A stretch of 64,000 nt of DNA from NCBI GenBank assembly GCA_013365365.1, contig JABVXU010000143.1, forward strand, positions 1-64,000, written 5' to 3'. This document shows, in pieces, positions 37,209 to 50,404 of this stretch. The position numbers were made by a program, and so were the translations under genes. Position 1 is the stretch's first letter. Every line of letters begins with the position of its first letter. This stretch comes from Cruorifilaria tuberocauda. Lineage: Eukaryota; Nematoda; Chromadorea; Rhabditida; Onchocercidae. The notes beneath the pieces were generated by a model that was not told the DNA's origin, did not search any database, and saw nothing but the letters and a program-made list of their open reading frames with translations.

Positions 37209-39863
37209 GGTCAATGGAGCACTTAAGGATCGTTGATTTTAATTGGTAAGGCGACAGTGATAGAAAGATAAAATGAATTCATATAAGGTCAAGAAGGAGA
37301 GGACGGTGATATAATAATTTCTCTTTTCCGGCGTATGAATTTGTAAATTCATGAACACAAGGTCTCTATGGATAAAAATAGCGCATAAATTCATTCAACT
37401 CTAACAAATTACAGGTCATTGATCTTTCGGTAATTAATTTCACATAGGTTAATCTGTCGGTAGAACGGGTAGCGAGCGGGTAACCTATAAAGAATCAACG
37501 ATGTTGGAAAAAAGTATTTGTTTTATTTTTTTCTCTGATAATTCTTGATATGAATCATTGATCTTTTATAATACTTATCAGATTGTTTATATGTGTTTTG
37601 ATAATGAAATGAAATTTGTGCTTTCATCGATTTTGTCGCTTTGCTTCGTTTCATTTCATTTGTGCCCATTTTCCGAATCCATGAAACGGGTCTTAAAACA
37701 TTAACGATTCAACTCATTCTATTTTATTCCATTAAAAAAAAACGTTTCATAGATTTATTCATTTCTTAATTAAGAAAAATTGGTGAATACAATTTGTTAC
37801 TGCAATAATAGCAGTAACAATAACAGTAATAGTGTAATAGTAATAGTAATAGTAATAGTAGTAGTAGTGATAGTAATAGTAATAATAATCGTTATCATCG
37901 TTGTTCAAACAATTTTTTTTAACATGCATAAGTAATTTCATCCTTTTTTCCCTCCGTGTATACACTGATGGAGAAAATAGTTTTGAAAATTGAAACGAAG
38001 TTTAATTAGGCAAAAAGTGAAATAATTAATTGCCACTTCATGCCATTCATTTATTTTGCTATTTTTTCATTTCTTTTTTCACGTCACATACTTTCACGTT
38101 GGTGAATGAAAAAGAATAGAGGTAATTTAGCTCAATTTATCTTACAATATAAATATCTAATTATGAATAAATAATGGATTTAAGATGAACAACTTTCGAA
38201 GGTTTATGATTAGCCTTTCTTCTTTTTGTTCTTTCTTATCAATGAAAAGGGAATATTAAATTTATATAATAGGAAATGATGATTAGAAAAAAAACAAGAA
38301 ATGAAAAAAACCAAAGATTAGGAGTGGTTTTTAGGCGTTGTATCGATTGAGTGGAGTTAATCCTAATTAATCCACGGGCATTATTATTATCATTATTATT
38401 ATTATTATGATTATTATTATCATTGTTAATCAATTTTTGTTATATCGTTTGTCTTGAATGTGTGCAAAAAAAAGTAAAAAAAAATGTCATTCATTATTGC
38501 TTTGTTTACTTCACATTTAATTCATTCTTTCCTATTTTGAAAATGTTTTTTTTTATTCCTTTAATCTGTCATTTGTTTGTTATTTATATTTATTTGTGAT
38601 TTCAAACATGGAAAGGTGTGATGGTACATTTCTAATTCAAAATTGTTTCATTCATTTTAATTATAAAAGGAAAAAAAGCTGTGGTGTTTTTGCTATCATT
38701 ATTATTATTATTATTTGGTTAGTTTGTTATCATTATTTTCTTTTTTTAAAATCTTTCCTTAATTAATTAAATTCACTATATATTATTAATTTTTATCATT
38801 GTGTATAAAATTATGTTCCTTGTAGATTTTGCTCTTTCTGTTTCTATTTCATTTTTTTTGAAATGTGATTTTTGCAGTTTTTTTTGTTTCTTTCGTTTTA
38901 TTGTTTCCATAAAATATATTTACACAAAAGTAGTTGTTTTCCCATGCATAAGTCATTTCTTTACTCAGTATGAACTTTCTGTTAAAAAAAGTAAAAAAAA
39001 TTAGAATTTTCAGAAAAAGAATAGGTGAGATTTTATGAATTGAAAAAAAAAATTTTTTTTTCTTTGAAACATTTTGCTTTCCTTTGAAAAAAGAATAAGA
39101 TTAATTTTCATTGGAGGGAAAAAAATGGAAATGTACTGAGAAGGTAAAACGAAAAAAAGGTTAGAAGATTTGATTGGTGTTAGGTAAAAAAGAAAGACAA
39201 TATCATGATTTCTTAGTAAGAAAAAAATTGAAATTTCAAATTTTTAATTGCACGAAGTTAGATTTTACTTCTCCATATATAATATTAGTATCTTTTATTC
39301 CTTATTACAGATGATTATACATAGATTGAGGTAGAATGTGAATAATCGATATTAATTAAGCCAATTTCATTTTAACATCATTTCAAAAATGTAATTATTA
39401 TGAAATCTTGGTTTAATTAGAAGAAAAGAGGGGTGGTACTGATTTCACAAGATATTTGAAAGTAAGATATTTATCAAGTAAGATATTTGAAATTTCGAGA
39501 AATAATTTTATGCCAAGTTGATAGGCTTGATAACCTGTATCATTTCTCTTGCGTATTGCACTTTTAATGAGTTACGGTACAAAAATAATTGTTTAAATGT
39601 TTATTTATTTATATTTACTTATTACAAAAAAAGAACTGAAAGTATACTTCACTTTGCACTGTACACAATCTAAAAAGTAAAAATGAAATAGAAATTGGAA
39701 CTTTTTTTGAGATTGATATATTTGAACATGTAGGCCTTCTTAATCCATTCAAAGATGATAATCGGAAAGACAGCTTTCATGGAACGACTTATCAATCGAT
39801 TGGTAAAATGATCATCATTAACTGGAGAAGTTATAAAGTTATCAAATATTCCACTTTTACATT
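37209..39863. other. Convergent intergenic region between AUTS2-like and UBL3
   Basis: 2.65 kb between two genes pointing at each other, presumably both 3' UTRs and spacer. It has TAG/TAA-type trinucleotide repeats (37790-37890 and 38380-38415). AATAAA-type hexamers on the minus strand near 39600-39610 are candidates for UBL3 polyadenylation. Confidence 0.6.
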
Positions 39864-42193
39864 CTATGATGGACAACACCGGTAGCATGCATTACGTTTC
39901 ATTTTTTTTAAATTATCTGAAAAAAAATAATGGCTTTTTATCCGGAAATTTTCCGATATTAAAAATTGTTTTAAACAAATATGTAAGAGAGGGAAAGAAT
40001 GTTGCATTTTGATGAAAAGAAAAGTGAATGAATTGTAAAGTAAAAGACTATTAATAAAGTTAAAGTAATATAAAAGATCATATGAATTCATTACATCTGT
40101 AAGGTAAAAGACTATTTGTAAAGTAAAAGTAAAATAAATGACCGAAAGAGAGAGTTCATATTCTCTTTATAAATCTTTATTTGATCTAATCATTTTTTTC
40201 TTTTTAAACAGAAAAGATTAAAAAATAATTTAAAAAGCATAGGGATTAATTAATTTATGCTATCAAAATCATTCATTCGTTTAAAGAGTTTGTTATAAAG
40301 GGGATTTCGTTATAAACAGAATTCAGTTATTTGCCTGTTGTAATGAAATTATCAAAGATTAATTAAATACGAAACGATTTGTATAATTAATTCTTTTAAA
40401 GATTTATTAAGCATATTCCGTAAGCTAAACCATTCCTCTAATTTCAACCTAATTTTAATCTAAAATTCTTTCTTAACTTTCTAAAGTTATAGTTGTATTC
40501 CATCCATATCATTGTAATTAATTTAATTAAAAAAACAAAAATAATGCTAAAAGAAATAAGCTCATAATTTCATTACCTCTCTTTTTCTCTCATAAATTTG
40601 ATAATTAGGAAAAGGCTACTAATATTATCATCTTATTTATCAGTATTATCATATTGTTATTGATTATTTTCAATTATGTTTCCTCAAAATGTAGAAAAGT
40701 GTAGGACTAATATTTCAGGATTTTATAATTTATTTTGTTAATTACACTACTACTGATATTTTGTTTATCTCTATCTTTATCACATTATCAAATATAAAAC
40801 AAGTCATTTTAATTCCATTCAAAGACAAAGGAAAAGAATAGGAAATAGACAAACCATTAGTACCAGATTCAGGTAAATTTTCACGGGTGACAAGATGCAT
40901 AACCGCTGTCTTTCCAACCGGTAATGATAATGCACCAAGGGTAACACTACCGTGTAAAAAACGTCCGTGATAAATTAATTTTAGCATTGATGATGAATTT
41001 ACACGTTCATCATTCCATTCTGTAAAAATTAATTTCTCAAAAACACAAAAAAAAGAAAGAAAGAAAGAGAAAAGAGAGAAAGGATAAACAAGAAGAAAAT
41101 TATTTTTTGTATTACTCGTAATATTTTATCACTTATTATTAATAATGATTAAATAAACAGATATGGATGATAAGAATATATTATCATCAAATGAATGAAT
41201 TTTAAATAACTCTTTGGTTCTATTTTTATTCTTACAAAATTTAATAAAGGAAATGAAAATTGATAAGATGTAATTTCTGTAAGATTAAGTTTCAACATAA
41301 TACTCATATAATTGTATTTATGATTTATGACGTCTTTGATATGATATAGAATGATATGATATGCGTCATCAGTGCTATTGTCAATAAATGATATTGAAAT
41401 CATGAAAATTTTATAATTTTAATAATGGATTAAAGCAAAACCTAAAAATAGCTTAAATTAAAACATGAATTAGCTAATTATGCCTTCGCATAATTAATCA
41501 ACATGTTTGTTTTAACAGATCATTGCTAATTTTAAGCAATTCCAATAATAAAAACATCATCTACAATAATAATTTATCAATTATTTCATATGAAATTGAT
41601 TAATTTAGTATTTTTATCATAAATTTAAATTAATCGACATTGATAAAATTACATTTAAAAGAAAATTAGCATACCATTAGGCCAATGATCAAAAACATAT
41701 TGAGTGATATCAAGTGCTGAAGAATTTGATGCTAATTGAAATTCCTTTGTTTTTCCACTTACTAAGATCAATCGTAAATTTATCTATAAATAAATTATAA
41801 TTATTCGTTATTGGTGTGAAGAAAAAAGAATCAAACAAAGAAATAATTGTGCAAATTATATGAATATAATATTGTTTAGGAAAAAAGAAAAAAACTTTAA
41901 CCGTTAAAAATTTTATGAAAATTAAGGCGAAATTAATTAAATTCTTAAAATCGCTCCCAATAGAGTTAAGTTTTCATTTTAATTTGATGAGAATTTCAAT
42001 ATCTATTAAAAAAATAGTAATAGCATTATTTTAGAAAGTTTCATGTATGTTTATGAACATGAAAATTAATATTTTCATTAAATTTAGGTAACTTTTTTCA
42101 AATTAAAAAATTTTAAGCAAAAAAACCTACAGTATCATCTTTAGAAAGATCATGATCAAATTTTTCGGCTGCGGATGTCGGCGGCATCGCCAT
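39864..42193 (-). CDS. ubl3: Ubiquitin-like protein 3 (membrane-anchored ubiquitin-fold)
   Basis: Four exons: 42131-42193, 41675-41783, 40855-41019, 39864-39916, with matching phases, 129 residues (human 117). Exon 1 gives MAMPPTSAAEKFDHDLSKD. The ubiquitin-like fold follows: INLRLILVSGKTKEFQLAS, ALDITQYVFDHWPNEW, then MLKLIYHGRFLHGSVTLG and GKTAVMHLVTRENLPE. These match vertebrate UBL3 almost block by block. The last exon is proposed from its strong acceptor (TTTTTTTTCAG), correct phase and a Cys-rich end, KKMKRNACYRCCPS. In the family, C-terminal Cys residues are lipidated and anchor the protein to membranes, where UBL3 modifies cargo sorted to small extracellular vesicles. The core is certain; the last exon is less so. 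Reading on without splicing at 40855 would end in a non-family tail. Confidence 0.92.
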
Positions 42194-42209
42194 CCGGCAA
42201 TCCGCCAAC

Positions 42210-42221
42210 CCTAAAAACGTT
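42210..42221 (-). promoter_or_regulatory. Candidate trans-splice acceptor upstream of UBL3 start
   Basis: On the minus strand ACGTTTTTAG precedes a 17-nt leader and the first ATG (42191-42193). No partnering upstream exon is evident, so spliced-leader addition is a plausible reading. Confidence 0.45.
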
Positions 42222-42266
42222 AATATCACTATAGCATCAAAATTATTTGATCACCCGGTGAAATCT

Positions 42267-42358
42267 AGTATTACCGTATCTTACAGTGTCTGAATTATAG
42301 TATTACTGTATCTTACAGTATCTGAATTATAGTATTACTGTATCTTACAGTATCTGAT
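42267..42358. repeat. Three tandem copies of a 32-bp unit near UBL3 5' end
   Basis: AGTATTACTGTATCTTACAG plus GT/TATCTGAATTAT repeats at 42267, 42299 and 42331, with two or three substitutions among copies. Confidence 0.93.
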
Positions 42359-45122
42359 ATCATATTCAATAATATAGGACACAAATAGGCTTAGCATTAT
42401 GTTATTTCTAATACATCTATTTTCAAAGTATGGAAGGAAAATCCCGGTTAATTACCGGAAAGAATAGTTACGACTGAAATAATTGGCAAAAAAAGCAGCA
42501 TAGTTAGATAAAGAAGATATCAATAATATATTTGAGGGATAACAGATCAGTAGAGAACAAAAGCAAAATTACACAATAATTAGTCATGAAATCTGTCATA
42601 AATTTTAACGTTCTCAATTTGTAAGTTAAAAAACGATGATTAGAGTTAATTCGAGTAAGATTATGCATTCTCAAGTATGATATAGTTTATACCATATTTG
42701 TATATCAACCTACTGATTAACCATTTAAGTTCAAAAGAATTGTTATTAAATACTGAGCAAATCAAATGGATGAAAATAAATTAAGAAGGAAAATATATAA
42801 AATGAAATATGTGCGTATAGAGAAAGAGAGAGAGAAAGAGAGAAAAGGAAAAAAACTCACTAAACACTTATCATTATTATTTATTCGTATTAATATACTT
42901 AATATCATTCTAAGTTCTTATCGTCATGCATATTTAAGTATTATTCAACAAAATAAATAATACATAATTAATGACAAATACGTCATGTGAGCGACACATA
43001 ATAATGCAAAATTAATAAATGAATGATCGATACTGTAAAATCAATCATTTAATCAATTCTTTTGAAATCAATTAAATCTAGATCATAATGTTTAGTTTCG
43101 TAGTAATTTGGATTAAAGTAAGTTATTGAATACGTAAAAAACGAATTTTTAGAAGGGAAAATTTATATTTATAATGAAAAATTTGAATGGTATGAATGAT
43201 AATATTAAATATAAATTAAATTTTTTGTAAAAATCCTTTAATTCCGTTTTCATTCATACAACCTAAAATGAAACAAAAACGAAAAGTGACAAGCAAACAA
43301 AACATTTAATCAAATCAATTTTATTCACAACATAAACTTGAAATTTCAATCATTCATAACTTTTTGTTTTAATTTCATTACTTTTTTTTCTTCTTACCTT
43401 TTTCCTTTACTTTTTTAACCTTTTTCCTTACGCTGAAAAGAAGATTGTAAAGAAATGAAATTATAAGTTTTTCCTCATTTCATTTAATTTTTTTTTAAAT
43501 TTAAAAATTTCACTTGGTTCATATTTCATTTCTCCTCATATTTTCTTTCACTAATGTTAATTAATTTTCGTGTTTCCTACAATTTCCTTTCTCTTCTCCA
43601 AAAAAAAGAGAACAAATACGAATGTTTACAAGCAATCATTACTGATATGATAAAGAAATTTAACATACAGATATGTATTAAATCATAGATATATCGATTC
43701 TTAGTAAATGAAGAAAAATTAAATTCCAAAGTTGATAAATGTTGCATGAAAATATGTCTAGATATTATAAATCTAACTTAAACTAAGCTAAAAAAATTAT
43801 ACTTTGCTGGAAAAAACTTTTATATATCGTTGGATTTCTAGATTACTTTCAAGTACTTAATCGTAATTGCACCATCGAGAAATTCGGCGGAAATAATTTG
43901 AATTCAATTAAATTGAAGTGATCGAAAGGATTAAATTGAATGAGTGAGAATTATGATAGAATAGAAATGAAATGAAATGAAATCGAATGGAAGAGAATTG
44001 AAATGAATGAAAATCTCAAAAGAGATATGATATATAGTATTCTGATCCAAAATTGAAATGATGTAAATTGGAATGAACAATAATAAGGAATATAATTAAT
44101 TAATTAATGAAATTAGAAGATATCAAAAACATGATTGATCAAATTAAACTGAACTACGGGAAAATTTGATAACTTTTGATATATTAACTAACAACATTAT
44201 TAATGTAAGAATCATTGCATTGAATTAAGCTAAATTAAATTAAGCGAATGAAAAACAAGATAAGTATAATTTAAAATGAATCAAACGATTGATGGATACT
44301 AAGCAATAAAAAATTCTACCGTATTAGATAAACATATATATACCGGAATAATTTATCTGGTAGAACTTTTTATCACTTACTGTTATAACGTAAAATAAGG
44401 TAGAATGAATGTAACGTACGAAATGATTTGTTTCACTACAAATAGTTACTTCGGTCAAATTCACTTGATTTATCCGGAAATAATTGATCAGAAGAATAAT
44501 ACTTCTTATATTTAGTTTTCTGTCCCTGAAAATAGCTAATTGATAATAGATAAATAATTCAATTCATAGTATACGCAATACTTGATACGTAACGTGTAAT
44601 AAATTTCTCGACGTTTTCTTTAATACAGTGTCGTAGGTCAACGTTTAAAAAGGAAATGACATATTTCAACTTGCTTTTATCACACGTATATTAAAAGTTA
44701 ATAATGTAAACATGAATTTCATTTGTCTTACGTGTATTCACGTAATCATTAATAACAATAAGCAAAGAAAAGAACAATAAAGAATCATTTAATCAGTTAA
44801 AACATCATCTATTTAAAATGCCGAAATGTCTAAAATGTCAAAAAAACATTCTATCTTATAATATTATCTATTCTCAATTTCAATCAGAAATTATTTTCTT
44901 CTGTGAAATACCATTAATTAAATATATCTTCACGTACAGCGTATAATACGTCGTAGTTTTCGACGATTACGTTATTCGTATTAAACTGTCACCTATATCG
45001 CTTAAGCTTTTGCTGCAAAACAAGCTAATATACTTCCTCCACCCTTCCTTCTCACTCCCTATTCAATGACTAACGTTAGCGAAAAATCGATCATCGGTCG
45101 GTCGGTCGGTTTGTTCGGTTAG

Positions 45123-45153
45123 TTGGTTGGTTGGTTGGTTGGTTGGTTGGTTA
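45123..45153. repeat. (TTGG)n tetranucleotide repeat
   Basis: About seven TTGG units, preceded by CGGT units (45095-45110) and followed by GATC/GTCG-rich sequence. Confidence 0.93.
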
Positions 45154-45286
45154 TTGGTTGATTGTCGATCGCTTGGTCGCTAAGTCGCTCGATCAGTCGA
45201 TTAGTCGATCGTTTCGAATTTTAAAATTTTCAAATGACAGCAAAAAGATATGAGCAGACAGACAAACTGACATATATGATAGGACA

Positions 45287-45547
45287 TTATGCGTAGAAAT
45301 AATGATCAGGTGATACACACTCATACATCCATCCGCAAGGCATGCACAGATCATGTTGGTTGAATAGAAAATCAATTCGATCGATCGATCGATCGATCGA
45401 TCGAATTAATTAATCCAATGAACGAGAAGTAGAGAAGCTGAAAGAAAGAAGATATCGATCACTTAAGATAGAATTGAGGAACGGATTAATCAATCATTTG
45501 GAAGTTTTTGTGAGTGTGTATCACGTGATCATTATTTCTACGCATAA
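45287..45547. repeat. 37-bp inverted repeat with 187-bp spacer
   Basis: The left arm 45287-45323 and right arm 45511-45547 are reverse complements with one mismatch (arm ends TTATGCGTAGAAAT and ACACACTCA). The spacer contains a 34-nt palindrome at 45374-45407. It could form a long hairpin or be the relic of a small non-autonomous element. No target-site duplication is obvious. Confidence 0.9.
45374..45407. repeat. 34-nt perfect palindrome of CGAT units
   Basis: AATT, then seven TCGA/CGAT-type units, then AATT; identical to its own reverse complement. Confidence 0.95.
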
Positions 45548-46792
45548 CATTTGTGAAAATCAATAATTCATATACTTTGATTGATTTAATAACAATAAAA
45601 CATTAGCAGTAAAAATAACAATTACTACAAAGACATTACTATTTGCAGCAATAGCAATTCTAATTATCCTAATTTATAGCCTATATTTATTTGATACATT
45701 CTAAATAAATATCATCAGTGATGAAAACAAGTAACAAGTAATTAACCTGTCACGTATTTACTTGTTTATTATATTTCTATCATATACTAATTAATTTCAG
45801 GCAATCATGGTAAAAAGAATATTTTCAATGATAGTCCAAAAGTGAAAAAAGGAAAAAAATGAAAGGAAAACGATGATAATGAAAATTTAATATATATATA
45901 TACACGTACCACGTAGATACACCTACATACACGTATACACGCACACGTACACCTATGTTAACACGAAAGATTTAAAATTTTTAGAAATTTACTGAATTCG
46001 TCAATTATATTGCAATGAATTTTTTTATGATGATATTCTGATATTTCATTTTCACGTGTGGAAATTAAGAAATGAATGACAAGTCTTCAAATTTCTATAA
46101 ATTCAATGGCAGAAAAAAAATCAAAGATTGAATATTCTGGAAGTATGTCAACTTTTAACACCCCAATAATTATCATCAATTTATCAAATAGGAGAGAGAA
46201 AGGGAGAGAGAGAGGGAGAAGGGAGAAAGAGAGAAGGAAAAAAGGAAAGGTATAATAAATGTCGTAACACATTCAATTTTTGAGGATCATGTTTGTTTTT
46301 ATTTTAATTTGAAAAAACATCCGAAATGAAAGGTCAAAAAAAAAGAACATTCCGGAATAGGAAGATGAAAAGATTACTGAAAGAATTAAGAAGGAAAAAT
46401 GAAAAATTTTTTTTTCCATTTTCATTTCTTTACTTTCTTTTTTTTTTCTACCATAACACTTTTTGTAATTGTCGTTTGCTTTAACAAATTATTTTCTCAC
46501 ATTTTGTTTATCAAATTTAAATTCCATTTTCATCAATCACTCTTTTTTTCCACTTATTATTACTTTTCCATTGTTTTCTCTCTCTCTCTCTCTCTCTCTC
46601 TCATATTACCATATAAGCTATTTTCATTTTACATTGAAATAATCATTGAGTTGATAATCACTGATAAAATTAATGAATAAATGAAAATTGAAGAAAAAAA
46701 AAGGATATTTTAAAAAGAAAAACGACAATAATAATTTAGTGAGAAATGTCAATTATTGAAAAGAAATGAAAAAATTAAATGAATAATGGAAG

Positions 46793-46804
<12 letters not shown>

Positions 46805-46838
<34 letters not shown>
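46805..46838 (-). repeat. (GA)n microsatellite
   Basis: About 17 GA units, ending GGGAGAATTC. A (CT)n run lies about 200 bp upstream at 46573-46603, making a potential inverted pair. Confidence 0.93.
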
Positions 46839-46843
<5 letters not shown>

Positions 46844-47080
46844 ATTCTTTATTTTTTATTTTCATTCTTTTCAACTTTGTTGAATAAATATTTGACAATT
46901 GCTAGTTGTTTATCAATTCTAAAAGTAAACACATTAACGGATTTGTTCATATTATCATCGATCATTACCTTAAATCAACGACAATATATACTGGCAATTT
47001 AGGAAATAATAACATGCATGTATACTTTGCAGAATCCTAGTGCTTTTTATAATTTACGAAATGAGTGCTAATTTAAGAAA

Positions 47081-47350
47081 GAAAAGGAAAAGGAAAAAGT
47101 GGAACTTAATTTGAGGAAAATTTAAAAAGCTATCATTTGATTCCTATTAGAGTTTCCCATTACGATGGTACCACTGGTAGCCATTGTTCTAGTTCCTGAT
47201 GTTAACTTAGTTAAAAAGGAAAAGAAAAATGTGGCATTTACTTTGAGAATGAAAAATTTTCAAAAGCTATCATTTGGTATTGGTTCCTATCATGGTGTCA
47301 TATTACGATGGTACCATCGATACCCACACTACTCAGGTTCCTGGCTTGAT
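47081..47350. repeat. Diverged tandem duplication, unit about 135-142 bp
   Basis: Both copies share GGAAAAG-rich starts, an AAGCTATCATTTG block, GTTCCTAT/TTCCTATTAG, ATTACGATGGTACCA and a final GTTCCTG. KpnI-like GGTACC occurs in each. Confidence 0.85.
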
Positions 47351-50347
47351 TGATTTTTGAAATTTTATAAATTATGAATTGAATACAAATGGATGGTTAG
47401 CTAAAAATGAATGATAGATTGAAAATTTTTTGAAAATTCTCAATTAAACACTATTCATTTTAAATTTCATGCAAATGAAATTTTCAACTGATAATTTTTT
47501 CAGTTATTTCAGCAAGATTTATTACAGAGAAAATGTTTTCTTGAAATTCATTTCAAAGTTGTATGAATAAATCATTTTGGGGCAAGCTAATGGCAACACC
47601 TGTTTAGCTTACTCAACAAAACGTATTGATTGGACTTTTTATTCCAATAAATTATTATTACTACGATTCTTATCATTACTTACTGATGATCGTAATTTTT
47701 ATTATCATTGTGTTTCCTGTTTATTTAAATTCATTTAATAATTATTTTGTTAGTAAATAAAATACTATATTCCATCGTATTAATTAATACTAAACTATCA
47801 TTATTCATTGCAATGTTAGGTTCGGAATATTTGGGTCATTCGGTAATTTGTTCTCGAAATGTGCAACCAATTATTAAAACCTGTCCCAAGAATATTCGAT
47901 CATTAACGCATGTCCAAATTGTTTGCTGGAACAAATGGAACAAAACCGGAATGCTTTTTAATAATTTGATTTGAAATTCCTAATGTGGCCAGGATTTGCA
48001 GTAACTTGCATAATTATTTACTGAAAATTTTCATTTACTAATACAACAGGTTTTCCTTTTTTTTAAGTATTGCGAAAGCTAAAAATATATCTTTTGGTAT
48101 TTTTAAGGTAAAATGTTATGGAATTAAACTGTTAGATGATATATGCATAAAAAACAAACATTTTTTTGAGCACTAACAAAAGTAATGATAAGAAGATAAC
48201 AGTATGGAAAATATTAACCGTTCATTTATTTCCTGGAAATATAAATAATAATTAAATAGAAATCAGATCAATCCATGACCTATCATAAGATAGAATTTAT
48301 ATTTAAAAGTTTAAAAAAGAGATAAAAAGCATGAATACGTACATTTTTCAATTTTTCCTTTTTTCTTTTAGTTTAAAACTGAAAATAACAAATGGGAAAT
48401 TAAATATTATCATGAAATTTTACGAAATCAAATTAAAATTAACGCTACGACTAACCAATTTCAAAAATTTTCACATTCCTTGATCTATTAAACATTATTG
48501 ATTGAACTAAAAAATAATTGATTAACTGAAATAATAACAACCCTTAGTAATATGTTATCAATTCTTCTCACTAATATGTCATTTAATATTAAGCATTTCG
48601 GAATGCTGGAGAAGAAAGAATGCTTGAAAAATTGAAAGGATTAATTCACGTCAAGGATGAATAGCGCCTGAAGTGAATTTTTCATTGGATATATTTGGTA
48701 AAACAGAGTGATGTAAGCGTGGAAATACGAGTAAACATGCTTTTTCTTGCTTATATTGTAATTTTGAATGACCTTTGACATGAAGTTTGCAAACAATGAT
48801 GATATAAATATATTAAGCGATATCTCTAATTCTTAAATCATAACAAGAATAATGGCAGTGGTGATAATAATAATCACAATAGTTACAGCGAAGTAGATGC
48901 CTCATAAACTCTTTCCCTAACTCTTTTCTTTAAATCAAAATAATAATAGTAATAATAGTAATGATAATAATAATAACAATAATAATGATAATGATAATAA
49001 TAGTAATAATAATTATTATTATAAAGAAGTAGACGTCTCGTCAAGTAACAAAAAGTTATTCCAAGCAAATCATAGTATAAAATTATATAAACATATAATA
49101 AATTAAAACAATGAATCATTTTTTCTCTTGAAATCATAAATTAATAACTGTAATTAATTACACGAGCAAAATTATAGTAATGGAAAGAATAAATTGATTA
49201 CAACAATAAAATTCCAATTTCAGTAATAATGAAATGAAATGAAGTGAAAATGCGGCAAATGAAACCTGTTTTGTTTTACCTGCATTTACCTGAGAAATGA
49301 AATGAGATGAGAGAATGCATGGATGAATGAATGAATGATTTGATAATGGCATTTTCGTAAAACTATTACTTAACATTCCAATCGTGAATTTGAAGAGAAA
49401 GAATCGAAATTAGCAGAAAAAGGGAAATTTCTTAATGATATTATAATTATTTATGATTAATATCATGGAAATTTTTGCGAGTCATATCAATATTAAAACT
49501 TGAAAGAATGAAATGATACTATTACGTGATATAAACAAATAAGTAAGTGATAATTCCTTGCTAACAATTTTTGCAAAATACACGTGAGATTTTGAAATGC
49601 ACAAATTCATACCTTCTACAACGTAAAAGATAGCACGTGAAACAACGACAAAACGGCAAAAAACTGTCATTTATTTAATAAAAATCAAAGTTTTCCGGAA
49701 ATGAACTGAAAAATAATAATTGACGAAAATCATCTTATTAACAGTAATCTTATGATTTTACGATTTTCGATTTCATGATTTTATGATTTCATGATCATGA
49801 ATATGATCAAACAAATTGGGCAGCTTTTTTTTTTATTTGAAATACGCCATGATGAAATGTAAAATAATTTGAAGCATATCAGTAGATAGTATAAAATGAA
49901 GAAGGAGATCACGTCTTATCAGAAAATGTTAACTTTACAGTACGATAATTCCTCGTGTACCAAATAAACGATTCAAGATCGTTTAAGATATTGTGAAATT
50001 GATTTCATGATCCGATCTCTCTACTTTATCTTTAAATGATCAAAACTATCCAACTTTATCTGATACATAACTTATTTCTTTCCTTGAATAAATGCTACAT
50101 ATGAAAAATAGAAAATGGAATAAATTTGAATGAAATTGATTTAAATTGATAAAAGAAATGCTTGAATGAACAGAAATGAATTGATCAACCGAGAAATCGA
50201 GAATGAAATTACTTAAAGTGAGCTCTTAGATTGCATGATATCAATGAATAAGCAAGCTAATGATGATTAAATCTGACATAAATGAAAGGATGAGGAAAGC
50301 TTTTTTCCTTTACATAATCCTTTGATGGAAATCTTTTACTCTATGTT

Positions 50348-50348
<1 letters not shown>

Positions 50349-50401
<53 letters not shown>
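50349..50401 (+). repeat. (CT)n microsatellite, about 26 units
   Basis: Longest pure dinucleotide CT run in the window. Confidence 0.97.

Positions 50402-50404
<3 letters not shown>

Noticed and set aside
40742..40854. Read-through tail of the UBL3 frame (GLSISYSFPLSLNGIK...)
   Set aside because: It lies beyond a good GTTTGT donor and does not resemble any UBL3 C-terminus.
45361..45410. CRISPR-like or origin-like array at the CGAT repeat
   Set aside because: No spacers; a simple tetranucleotide repeat in a eukaryotic genome.
48883..49137. Tyr-rich minus-strand frame
   Set aside because: Translation of a TAA/TTA trinucleotide repeat.
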